The translations under genes and the position numbers were made by a program. The notes under the pieces are model-generated. The model saw nothing but the letters and a program-made list of their open reading frames with translations. It had not been told where the DNA came from and searched no databases. From Bradyrhizobium guangzhouense (GTDB lineage: Bacteria > Pseudomonadota > Alphaproteobacteria > Rhizobiales > Xanthobacteraceae), in the NCBI RefSeq assembly GCF_004114955.1, contig NZ_CP030053.1:1922001-1986000 (forward strand): 64,000 nt of DNA, read 5' to 3'. Of this stretch, positions 1 to 7,253 are shown piece by piece. Each line of letters starts with the position of its first letter. Within the stretch, counting starts at the first letter, position 1.

Positions 1-2
1 AC

Positions 3-71
3 GAACTGCTGCCCTGGGAATGGAAGCTCCTGCGCCAAGCCGATAAGCCAACCGATCAGCAAGCCGCCTGA
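3..71 (+). CDS. C-terminal tail of an IS66-type transposase (partial)
   Basis: An open frame enters from the left edge and stops at TGA 69-71. Its visible end reads ELLPWEWKLLRQAD and so on. The D/E-L-L-P-W run near the C-terminus is typical of the short C-terminal domain of IS66-family transposases. Only 22 residues are visible and no terminal inverted repeat was found in the next 100 bases, so an intact element cannot be told from a remnant. The call rests on this one motif. Confidence 0.45.
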   Translation, partial: ELLPWEWKLLRQADKPTDQQAA

Positions 72-122
72 CCTTCACCCAACGCCATCATAGACCCCGC
101 CGTGCCCGCGCGCATCCGTCAA

Positions 123-974
123 TCAGGCGGTCTTCGTCGTATGCGTACCCGCGATCTCCCTTGCGTGCGTTTCCAGCGCGAAATGTCCGGTGTCGAGGAG
201 TTTCACCACCGCGTTCGGATTGTCGCGCTTGTACGCTTCTGCGCCGGGCGGGATGAAGAACGGATCGTTCTTGCCCCAAACCGCAAGGATGGGCGGCTTG
301 TGCTTGCGGAAATAGTCCTGGAAGGCGGGATAGAGCGCAACGTTACTCTTGTAGTCGCCGAACAGGTCGAGCTGCACATCGTCCGAACCAGGGCGCGCCA
401 GGTAGAAATTGTCGAGGTTCTGGCCGTCAGGTGACACGGCCGCCGGATCGGGGACGCCATGCGTATACTGCCAGCGTGTCGTCTCCGGTGTGAGAAATCC
501 GCGAAGCGCCTCGCGATTGGCGGGCGAGGGGTCCTGCCAATAAGCCTTGATTGGCGTCCAGCCGTCGCTGAGGCCTTCTTCATAGGCATTGCCGTTCTGC
601 GAGATGATGCCGGTGATCCTTTCAGGATGGCTGAGCGCGAGCCGGAAACCGGTCGGCGCGCCATAGTCGAAGACGTAGATCGCAAAACGGTCGAAGCCGA
701 TCACCTCGGTCAAGCGCTCGATCACGCGCGCGATGTTGTCGAAGGTGTAGCTGAAGGTTTCGCGCGAAGGCATGTCCGACTGGCCGAAGCCGGGAAGGTC
801 GGGCGCGACGATGTGAAACTTGTCCGCCAGCAGCGGGATCAGGTCGCGGAACATGTGGCCTGCGCTCGGGAAGCCGTGCAGCAATAGAAGCTTCGGCGCG
901 CCCGCGCGGCCGGCTTCGCGATAGAACACCTTGAAGCCGTCGACGTCGGCGGTGCGGTAGGTGGTGGAGGTCAT
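123..974 (-). CDS. alpha/beta hydrolase, epoxide hydrolase/haloalkane dehalogenase-like
   Basis: A 283-aa cytosolic alpha/beta-hydrolase fold protein. Seen: oxyanion motif HGFP at residues 33-36; nucleophile elbow V-F-D-Y-G with Asp103, where esterases carry Ser; a probable acid Asp237 in WGKND; and catalytic His264 in DTGH. An Asp nucleophile is the hallmark of epoxide hydrolases and haloalkane dehalogenases, which go through an alkyl-enzyme ester. The substrate cannot be read from sequence. The start ATG at 974 is chosen for the GGGAG ribosome site just upstream; an in-frame extension to 1055 lacks one. It lies 70 bases downstream of a second hydrolase on the same strand, and the two probably share the promoter facing the CGNR regulator. 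Confidence 0.85.
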   Translation of the reverse strand: MTSTTYRTADVDGFKVFYREAGRAGAPKLLLLHGFPSAGHMFRDLIPLLADKFHIVAPDLPGFGQSDMPSRETFSYTFDNIARVIERLTEVIGFDRFAIYVFDYGAPTGFRLALSHPERITGIISQNGNAYEEGLSDGWTPIKAYWQDPSPANREALRGFLTPETTRWQYTHGVPDPAAVSPDGQNLDNFYLARPGSDDVQLDLFGDYKSNVALYPAFQDYFRKHKPPILAVWGKNDPFFIPPGAEAYKRDNPNAVVKLLDTGHFALETHAREIAGTHTTKTA

Positions 975-1044
975 GATAGTCTCCCTTACTGTGATTGCTG
1001 TGCTGCCCTGACGAGATGCGATCCGATGCTCGCGCGGTGGCGCG

Positions 1045-1740
1045 CTACGTGCCACTCGCCGCGTGCACTGCGTCGCGAATGATGTCGGCGACCGCCCCGG
1101 GCGCGGTGACGCCAGGGGTGTGATCGACGGCGAGGGTGCGGATGTTCGCCTTCATGCGCTCCGCCATGAAGCGCTGCGTCTCCGGAACGATCATGCGGTC
1201 CTGCTCGGCAATCAAGAACCAGCTCGCAACGTTCCTCCAGAGCGGGCGCCCCGCCGGGACGGTGATGCAATTCAACGAGATCGGCCGCTGAACGGCGGCG
1301 AGCACGGCATGATCTTCTGCGGTCGCGTTCTGCGCGAAGGCAGCGGCGAAGGCATCTGCGGGCAACCAGATCAGGCCATTGTCGTCGGGCGCAAGCTTGG
1401 GGGCCTGTGGGTGCGGCGGCAGGCGATAGAACACGTCCGCAACCTTCTCGCCTTCGTCAGGCGCCAGCGCCGCCACATAGACGAGCGCCTTCACGCGCTC
1501 AGGGCGTGCGAGGGCGATCACTGCACCGGCATAGGCGTGTCCCGCGAGTACGATCGGACCATTGGTGCGATCCAAACTCCGGTTGAGCGCGGCGACATCG
1601 TCCGCGAGCGAAGTCAGGGGTAGCGGCGCGGCCTGCGCCCTGATGCCCTCGCCGGCGAGAGCCGTAATGACCCGCGCCCAGCTCGACCCGTCCGCCCATG
1701 CGCCGTGGGCCAGGACCACCGTGACGTCGCTCTCGGCCAT
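1045..1740 (-). CDS. alpha/beta hydrolase-fold protein with Ser-to-Ala nucleophile change
   Basis: A 231-aa protein of the small esterase type (plant methyl-salicylate esterase-like). It starts with V-L-A-H-G-A-W (oxyanion loop, residues 8-14), has the nucleophile elbow G-H-A-Y-A-G at 67-72, Asp181 in AEQD and His207 in DHTP. The elbow would normally be GHSYGG. Here residue 69 is Ala (codon GCC on the coding strand), so the classical Ser-His-Asp triad is incomplete although Asp and His remain. It may bind a ligand, use another chemistry or be inactive. ATG 1740 is preceded by GGAGGCGGCG, which fixes the start; a TTG four codons upstream is less likely. It is divergent from the CGNR regulator and leads a two-hydrolase unit. 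Confidence 0.82.
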   Translation of the reverse strand: MAESDVTVVLAHGAWADGSSWARVITALAGEGIRAQAAPLPLTSLADDVAALNRSLDRTNGPIVLAGHAYAGAVIALARPERVKALVYVAALAPDEGEKVADVFYRLPPHPQAPKLAPDDNGLIWLPADAFAAAFAQNATAEDHAVLAAVQRPISLNCITVPAGRPLWRNVASWFLIAEQDRMIVPETQRFMAERMKANIRTLAVDHTPGVTAPGAVADIIRDAVHAASGT

Positions 1741-1753
1741 CGCCGCCTCCAAA

Positions 1754-1828
1754 GTAACCTATCTGGTTATAGTTGATTGGTTACAGCTAGGCTGAGTAAC
1801 TTGTCAATATGCATTTTACAGGTTATAT
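1754..1828. promoter_or_regulatory. divergent promoter region with repeated GGTTA half-sites
   Basis: The AT-rich gap between the hydrolase pair and the CGNR regulator holds TAACC-N5-GGTTA (1755-1769), a second GGTTAC at 1779-1784 and GGTTATAT at 1821-1828. Inverted and direct copies of one pentamer between divergent genes suggest an operator, most simply for the adjacent CGNR protein. No clear -35/-10 pair could be assigned. Confidence 0.5.
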
Positions 1829-1858
1829 GCGCGTTTGTGTCCGGCTGGGGAGCCACAC

Positions 1859-2482
1859 GTGCAAAACAGACCGCCTGCCATGTTCATCGCCGACTCGGTC
1901 GGTCTCGATTTCCTCAATTCGATCGCGACGCCGGTCGATACGCCCGTCGACTGGATCGACGATGGCGACGGGCTGATCGATTGGCTGGCGCAGGCGAAGC
2001 TCGTGCCCATGGACGAACTGGAGGCGCTGAGCGCGCGCGCCAGGCCAGGCGAGTTGGACAAGGTCGCGTATCAAGCGCGGGCGTTGCGCGAATGGTTCAG
2101 GGGATTTGTCCGAACGCACGCGGGAAGGCCGCTTACCGAGACGGCTCTGAAGGAGCTCGGTCCGCTCAACAGCCTCCTGGAACAAGACGAGGTATTTAGC
2201 CGGATCGAACCGCGGCATGACGGCGGCCATCATGGTCTCGCGTTGCGGACGACGCGGCGGTGGCGATCATCGGGGTCGCTGCTGTTGCCGATCGGTGAGG
2301 CGATGGCGAAGTTCGTCTGCGACGAAGACTTTTCCGATGTGAAAGCCTGCGAGGGACACAACTGCACGCTGCTGTTCGCCGACCACACCCGCCGCCGCGC
2401 GCGACGATGGTGCACTATGGCTGTCTGCGGCAACCGCGCCAAACAAGCGGCGCATCGGAGCAGGCTCAAGAGCCGTCAGTAA
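1859..2482 (+). CDS. CGNR zinc-finger / ABATE-domain transcriptional regulator
   Basis: A 207-aa protein with an N-terminal ABATE-type stress-sensing domain (about residues 8-150; GLDFLNS and the D-W-L signature) and a C-terminal CGNR zinc finger (about 160-200). The finger has Cys164, Cys169, Cys185 and Cys190, the last inside the diagnostic C-G-N-R. Basic residues follow, as expected for DNA binding. Family members are putative regulators and few have been studied. GTG at 1859 is chosen because GGGGAG lies six bases upstream; ATG 1880 is the alternative. Its divergent position and the repeated GGTTA sites point to control of the two hydrolases and of itself. Confidence 0.85.
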   Translation: MQNRPPAMFIADSVGLDFLNSIATPVDTPVDWIDDGDGLIDWLAQAKLVPMDELEALSARARPGELDKVAYQARALREWFRGFVRTHAGRPLTETALKELGPLNSLLEQDEVFSRIEPRHDGGHHGLALRTTRRWRSSGSLLLPIGEAMAKFVCDEDFSDVKACEGHNCTLLFADHTRRRARRWCTMAVCGNRAKQAAHRSRLKSRQ

Positions 2483-2525
2483 TCGGGCCGGGGGCGAGAA
2501 CGGACCGAACAAGGAGTCCAACACC

Positions 2526-3209
2526 ATGGCCGATGTTCCCCTGATCGTCTTCGACGTCAACGAGACGCTGCTCGATCTCCAGACCATGGAGCCGATTTTC
2601 GCGCGCATCTTCGGAGACAAGGACGCGATGCGCCTATGGTTCGCCAATCTTATCCTGTATTCCTCGGCGCTCACGGTCGCAGGCTGCTACGTTCCCTTCA
2701 CCGATATCGGTGCGGCCGTGATGAAGATGCTGGCGGATACCAAGGGCATTACGATCGACGAGCGCGACAAGAAGGAGCTCACCGAGCGGTTCTCGACGAT
2801 GCCACCGCACGCCGAAGTGCCTGCAGCGCTGCGCAAGCTGCGCGCCGCCGGCTTCCGCCTGTTCACGCTCACCGACAATTTGCTCGAGGTGCAGACGCGT
2901 CAGCTCACGCATGGCGGCATCGTCGATCTGTTCGAACGGCGCTTCAGCGCCGATGGCGTCAAGCACCACAAGCCATCGCGCCAGGCCTACGCCTATGTCG
3001 AACGCGAGCTCGGCGCCAGTCCATCTCGGTTCTGCCTGATCGCCTGCCACACCTGGGATACGCTCGGCGCGGTCGCCGCAGGCTGGGAGGCGGCCCTGAT
3101 CAGGCGCGTCGGCAATGACCTGCTCGGTGTCGGTCCGCAGCCGCAACTGGTCGGCAACGATCTCGACGATGTTGCCGACCAGTTGATCGCGCGTCACGGA
3201 GCCGGTTGA
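2526..3209 (+). CDS. (S)-2-haloacid dehalogenase, HAD type II
   Basis: A 227-aa HAD-superfamily hydrolase. Seen: motif I FDVNETLLD with nucleophile Asp10, motif II T-L-T-D-N near 114-118, Lys149 in KHHKPS and the motif III acid in HTWDTLGA (Asp178). This arrangement and length fit L-2-haloacid dehalogenases, which hydrolyse 2-haloalkanoic acids to hydroxyacids through an Asp ester. An AAGGAG site lies 10 bases before the ATG. It follows the CGNR regulator by 43 bases on the same strand and may be co-transcribed. With the upstream epoxide-hydrolase/dehalogenase-like enzyme it hints at halogenated or epoxide compound metabolism; the real substrate is unknown. Confidence 0.88.
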   Translation: MADVPLIVFDVNETLLDLQTMEPIFARIFGDKDAMRLWFANLILYSSALTVAGCYVPFTDIGAAVMKMLADTKGITIDERDKKELTERFSTMPPHAEVPAALRKLRAAGFRLFTLTDNLLEVQTRQLTHGGIVDLFERRFSADGVKHHKPSRQAYAYVERELGASPSRFCLIACHTWDTLGAVAAGWEAALIRRVGNDLLGVGPQPQLVGNDLDDVADQLIARHGAG

Positions 3210-3233
3210 CCCGGCGGACTTCGTGCCCCAAAA

Positions 3234-3250
3234 ACCACCCAATCGGTGGT
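3234..3250 (+). terminator. short hairpin after the haloacid dehalogenase gene
   Basis: ACCACC-CAATC-GGTGGT forms a 6-bp stem 25 bases past the stop. No T-run follows, so intrinsic termination is uncertain. Confidence 0.4.
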
Positions 3251-3304
3251 CACTAACCGCCGCAGTGGGGGCATTGGCCCCCCGTGGTAGGACTGTGGCA
3301 CTTG

Positions 3305-4267
3305 ATGATTGATCCAAGGCGACTTGTGGTGTTGGCAGCTTGTGTGCTGCTCGCCTTGAACCCCGGTATGGCCGCAGCCTCGCCTGCCAAGCCGAAGCCG
3401 GCCGCGATCCCTGCGGTCGCGCCGCCGCTTCCCGCACCGCCGGCAGAGCCGCTGCCGCCGCCCAAGATTTATCTATTCCGCGGCGCCATGGGGCCGATCT
3501 TCTCGACCGGCATCGACCGGCTCAGCGAGAAGCTGAACAAGGCCGGCTTCTCGGCCGATGTCTACGAATTCACCCTGTGCCGGCTGATCGGCAACCGCGC
3601 CATCGCCAGCTACAAGGAGAGCCCGGCGCCGATCGTGCTGATGGGCCATTCCATGGGCGGGCTGTGCTCGGTCCTCATTTCCGAGATGGCGGCGAAGGAG
3701 AACATCCCGATCAGCCTCGTCATCACCATCGATCCCGCGCACGCAACCGACGACGTGCCGCTCAATGTCGAGCGCTTCATCAACATCTTCCTGTCCGACA
3801 GCGTGCTTGGCGGCGGCGATGTGGTGGCGGTGCCCGGCTTTCGCGGCCATTATGCGAGCTATGATCTGAAACTGAACAGCCGTGTCTCGCACATCAACAT
3901 CGAGAAGTCCGACGACATCCACCGCCAGATCGTCGACATGGTGACGCAGTTGCCGCGCATCCAGGCGGCGCAGACCGAGGCCGACGCGGTGCCGCTGCGC
4001 CTTCAGGTCCCCGCGGACACGCTGGTGGAATTGTGGGACAGCGGCGTACGCATACCGGTCCGCACGGGCGATACGATGGAGAGCATCGCGATGGCCCATC
4101 GCGTGCCGGTCTGGGCCATCGCGCAGAGCAACTCGCTGGCGGAGAATGCGACGCTCACGCCGGGGCAGTCCATCATCATCCCGCGACATCTGACACCGCC
4201 GGATGCAGCGGCTGCTGCCGCGATGGCGGTGCCGCCGGCGGCGGCACCTTCGGGGCGGAAGAAGTAA
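3305..4267 (+). CDS. exported alpha/beta hydrolase with C-terminal LysM domain
   Basis: A 320-aa protein. An N-terminal hydrophobic segment (about 7-26, ending in MAAAS) looks like a signal peptide. A proline-rich linker follows (30-54), then a lipase-like region with the nucleophile elbow G-H-S-M-G-G (Ser116). The C-terminal part (about 247-290; V-R-T-G-D-T-M-E-S-I-A, ending P-G-Q-S-I-I-I-P) is a LysM domain that binds N-acetylglucosamine glycans such as peptidoglycan. The protein is therefore probably a periplasmic, wall-associated esterase or lipase. The tail is Ala/Pro-rich and ends in Lys. ATG 3305 starts the signal peptide; a GTG at 3284 would add seven residues. Neither has a strong ribosome site. 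Confidence 0.75.
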   Translation: MIDPRRLVVLAACVLLALNPGMAAASPAKPKPAAIPAVAPPLPAPPAEPLPPPKIYLFRGAMGPIFSTGIDRLSEKLNKAGFSADVYEFTLCRLIGNRAIASYKESPAPIVLMGHSMGGLCSVLISEMAAKENIPISLVITIDPAHATDDVPLNVERFINIFLSDSVLGGGDVVAVPGFRGHYASYDLKLNSRVSHINIEKSDDIHRQIVDMVTQLPRIQAAQTEADAVPLRLQVPADTLVELWDSGVRIPVRTGDTMESIAMAHRVPVWAIAQSNSLAENATLTPGQSIIIPRHLTPPDAAAAAAMAVPPAAAPSGRKK

Positions 4268-4274
4268 GGCCCTC

Positions 4275-5348
4275 TCAGACGTTCGAGCCGTGGATCGCGT
4301 CGATCACGGCATCCGTCACTTCCCTCGTCGTCGCTTTGCCGCCGACATCGGGCGTCAGCACGCCGGCCGCGCAGACTTGCTCGACCGCCTTCATCAGCCG
4401 CGCGGCGGCGTCTTTCTCGCCGAGATGTTCGAGCATCTGCGCGCCGGTCCAGAAGGTCGCGACCGGGTTGGCGATGCCCTTGCCGGTGATGTCGAAAGCC
4501 GAGCCGTGGATCGGCTCGAACATCGAGGGGAAGCGGCGCTGCGGATCGATGTTGCCGGTCGGCGCAACGCCGAGGCTGCCCGCAAGCGCGCCGGCGAGGT
4601 CGGAGAGGATGTCGGCGTGGAGGTTGGTCGCCACGATGGTGTCGAGGCTCCTCGGGTGCAGCGTCATGCGTACGGTCATCGCGTCGACCAGCATCTTGTC
4701 CCAGGTCACGTCGGGGAATTCGGTCGCGACTTCCGCGGCGATCTCGTCCCACATCACCATGCCATGGCGCTGCGCGTTCGACTTGGTCACCACGGTCAGG
4801 AATTTGCGCGGACGCGACTGCGCGAGCTGGAACGCGTAGCGCATGATGCGCGTGACGCCGACGCGGGTGAAGACGGCGACCTCGGTGCCGACCTCCTCGG
4901 GCAGGCCTTTATGCGCGCGGCCGCCCATGCCGGCATACTCGCCCTCCGAATTCTCGCGCACGATCACCCAGTCGAGATCGCCGACGCCGACATTGCGCAG
5001 CGGCGAGGCGACACCGGGCAGGATCTTGGTCGGCCGCACGTTGGCGTACTGGTCAAAGCCCTGGCAGATCGGCAGGCGCAAGCCCCACAGCGTGATGTGA
5101 TCGGGCACGTCGGGCGCGCCGACTGCGCCGAAATAGATCGCGTCGAACTTCTTCAGCTCGGCGAGACCGTCGGCCGGCATCATCACGCCGTGCTTCTTGT
5201 AATAGTCCGAGCCCCAATCGAACGTCCTGACGTTGAATGCGATGTCGCCGCTGCGCTTGGCCAGCGCCTCCAGCACGCGGACACCGGCCGAGATCACCTC
5301 GGGGCCGATGCCGTCGGCGGGGATGGCTGCGATCGAATGGGTGCGCAT
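4275..5348 (-). CDS. tartrate/D-malate dehydrogenase (isocitrate/isopropylmalate dehydrogenase family)
   Basis: A 357-aa beta-decarboxylating dehydrogenase. The N-terminus I-P-A-D-G-I-G-P-E-V, the phosphate/substrate loop (LRLPICQGFDQYANVRP), V-R-E-N-S-E-G-E-Y-A-G and the metal-binding region with D-A-M-T-V-R-M and N-L-H-A-D-I-L-S-D are all present. Length and loop sequence match the tartrate dehydrogenase/D-malate dehydrogenase branch (ttuC/dmlA type) better than LeuB or Icd. These enzymes oxidise D-malate or tartrate with NAD+ and Mn2+/Mg2+ in the cytosol. The gene is divergent from a LysR regulator, the usual arrangement for dmlA/dmlR, so control by that regulator and the hydroxy-diacid is likely. 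Confidence 0.87.
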   Translation of the reverse strand: MRTHSIAAIPADGIGPEVISAGVRVLEALAKRSGDIAFNVRTFDWGSDYYKKHGVMMPADGLAELKKFDAIYFGAVGAPDVPDHITLWGLRLPICQGFDQYANVRPTKILPGVASPLRNVGVGDLDWVIVRENSEGEYAGMGGRAHKGLPEEVGTEVAVFTRVGVTRIMRYAFQLAQSRPRKFLTVVTKSNAQRHGMVMWDEIAAEVATEFPDVTWDKMLVDAMTVRMTLHPRSLDTIVATNLHADILSDLAGALAGSLGVAPTGNIDPQRRFPSMFEPIHGSAFDITGKGIANPVATFWTGAQMLEHLGEKDAAARLMKAVEQVCAAGVLTPDVGGKATTREVTDAVIDAIHGSNV

Positions 5349-5431
5349 GGGAAAGCTCCGTTTGGGATGTCGCGCGGAAGCTTAGGCCGGGCGGCGAGGC
5401 GGCTTCAATTGGCGCTGGTTTATACAAAAAA

Positions 5432-5444
5432 ATGATATAATCAT
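5432..5444. promoter_or_regulatory. imperfect palindrome in the LysR/dehydrogenase divergent promoter
   Basis: ATGAT-ATA-ATCAT sits 27 bases before the LysR start and contains a TATAAT (5436-5441) on the plus strand. It lies in an AT-rich patch between the divergent genes. A LysR-type binding site overlapping a -10 element is a reasonable reading. Confidence 0.45.
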
Positions 5445-5470
5445 CGTTTGGCGGGACGAGGGAAAGTTTG

Positions 5471-6388
5471 ATGGAATTGCATCAGCTCCGATGCTTCGTG
5501 GCGGCGGCCGAGCAGCTGCATTTCGGCCGCGCCGCGCAGCATCTGCAGATGCTGCCGTCGGCGCTCGGCCGCCAGATCCGGCTGCTGGAGGAGGATCTGG
5601 GAACGCGGCTGTTCGCGCGCACGACCCGGGCCGTCTCGCTCACCGAGGACGGCTCCACCTTGCTGCGCGATGCCCGCGCCATTCTTGCCAAGGTCGAGGC
5701 GGTCGAGAGCAATCTGCGCAATCGCTCCCGCGCGGGAGCCGCGCGACGGCTCCGGGTCGGCGCCGTCGACAGCGCTGCGGCCGGGCTATTGCCGCCATTG
5801 CTGCGCGACTTCCGCACTGGGCATCCCGAGGTCTCGGTCCAGCTTCTGGAGGACAAGACCGTCAGGTTGTTGCCGAAGATACTGACCGGCGCGCTCGATC
5901 TCGCCTTCGTCCGTCCGCCCGACCGGGCCGACAAGCGGCTCGAGTTTCGACCTCTGCTCCAGGAGACCGCGATCGTGGCGTTTCCGAAACGGCACGCGCT
6001 CGCGGCCCGCAAGTCGATCACGCTGGCCGATATCGCCGACGAGGCGATGCTGGTGCCGGATCGCCGTTCGCGGCCGCACAGCCATGACCTCACGATCAAG
6101 CTGTTCGAGCAGGCCGGCCTGACGCCGCGCATCGTGCACGTCGCCGACGAGAAGCAGACCATCATCAACCTGGTCGCAACCAAGCTCGGGGTCGCCATCG
6201 TGCCGCGCTGGACCATGCGGATGGCGGTTTCGGGCGTGCGCTTCGTGCCGCTTCGGCCCAAGCAGAGCGGGCCGGTCGGTCGGCTGCCGCTGGCGGCGGC
6301 CTGGCTGCGCGGCTCGCGCGATCCTGCCCGCGATGCGATGCTGGCCGTGCTGGACGCGCGCCTGCGCTTCTATGCGCGGGAGGCGTGA
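5471..6388 (+). CDS. LysR-family transcriptional regulator
   Basis: A 305-aa LysR regulator. The N-terminal winged helix-turn-helix (about 1-60) has the family signature: MELHQLRCFVAAAEQLHFGRAA and LGRQIRLLEEDLGTRLFART. The effector-binding domain spans about 92-300. Divergent from the tartrate/D-malate dehydrogenase gene across 122 bases, it is probably its activator. ATG 5471 follows GAGGGAAAG; the TTG one codon earlier is less likely. The aspartate dehydrogenase gene follows on the same strand after 37 bases and may be read through. Confidence 0.88.
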   Translation: MELHQLRCFVAAAEQLHFGRAAQHLQMLPSALGRQIRLLEEDLGTRLFARTTRAVSLTEDGSTLLRDARAILAKVEAVESNLRNRSRAGAARRLRVGAVDSAAAGLLPPLLRDFRTGHPEVSVQLLEDKTVRLLPKILTGALDLAFVRPPDRADKRLEFRPLLQETAIVAFPKRHALAARKSITLADIADEAMLVPDRRSRPHSHDLTIKLFEQAGLTPRIVHVADEKQTIINLVATKLGVAIVPRWTMRMAVSGVRFVPLRPKQSGPVGRLPLAAAWLRGSRDPARDAMLAVLDARLRFYAREA

Positions 6389-6425
6389 GCGGCTATGACA
6401 TGGGCTTGGCGATAAGGTGGATGCG

Positions 6426-7250
6426 ATGACTGACCGGAAAGCTTCGAACGAGTTGCGGGTGGCGATTGCGGGCCTGGGCTCGATCGGCACCAAGATCGCG
6501 ACCGCGCTCGATGAGGGCATCGAGGGACTGACGCTGTCAGCCGTGGCCGTGCGCGATCCCGCCAAGCATCAGGCGTTTCTCGGCGGCCTGCGTCATCAGC
6601 CGCAAATCCTGCCGATCGACCGGCTTGGCGAGGTCGCCGACATCGTGGTCGAATGCGCGCCGAGCAGCCAGTTGCGTGCGATCGTCGAGCCCGCGGTCAA
6701 GCGCGGCAGGTCCGCGGTCGTGGTCAGCGTCGGCGGGCTGCTCGACAATTTTGACTTGGTCGATCTCGCGCGCGCCAGGGGCGGCCGCATCCTCGTGCCG
6801 ACAGGCGCGCTGATCGGGCTCGATGCCGTCAACGCGGCCGCCGTCGGCACCATCCATTCGGTGAAGATGGTCACGCGCAAGCCGATCGACGGCTTGAGGG
6901 GCGCGCCGTTCATCGTTCAGAACAACATCGACATCGACGATCTGCGCGAGCCGCTCAAGCTGTTCGAGGGATCCGCACGCGATGCCGCAAAGGGCTTTCC
7001 GGCGAACGTCAATGTCGCCGTTGCGCTGTCGCTGGCGGGCATCGGGCCCGATCGCACGCAGATGCAGGTCTGGGCCGATCCGACCGTGACGCGCAATGTT
7101 CACCGTATCGAGGTCGAAGCGGATTCGGCGCGGTTCTCGATGGGCATCGAGAACATCCCGTCCGAAAATCCCAAGACCGGGATGATCACCGCGTTGTCCG
7201 TGATCGCGCTGCTGCGCAAGCAGCGCGCCACGTTGTGCGTGGGAACGTGA
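6426..7250 (+). CDS. nadX: L-aspartate dehydrogenase
   Basis: A 274-aa NAD(P)-dependent dehydrogenase. A Rossmann motif opens it (V-A-I-A-G-L-G-S-I-G near residue 15), and the DUF108/aspartate dehydrogenase hallmarks follow: V-E-C-A-P, P-T-G-A-L-I-G-L-D, F-P-A-N-V-N-V-A-V-A-L-S-L-A-G, and the final S-E-N-P-K-T-G. The family converts L-aspartate to iminoaspartate, either as the first step of NAD synthesis replacing NadB or in amino-acid catabolism. nadA/nadC are not nearby, so the role is open. AAGGTGG precedes ATG 6426; the GTG at 6417 overlaps that site and is rejected as start. Confidence 0.85.
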   Translation: MTDRKASNELRVAIAGLGSIGTKIATALDEGIEGLTLSAVAVRDPAKHQAFLGGLRHQPQILPIDRLGEVADIVVECAPSSQLRAIVEPAVKRGRSAVVVSVGGLLDNFDLVDLARARGGRILVPTGALIGLDAVNAAAVGTIHSVKMVTRKPIDGLRGAPFIVQNNIDIDDLREPLKLFEGSARDAAKGFPANVNVAVALSLAGIGPDRTQMQVWADPTVTRNVHRIEVEADSARFSMGIENIPSENPKTGMITALSVIALLRKQRATLCVGT

Positions 7251-7253
7251 TTC

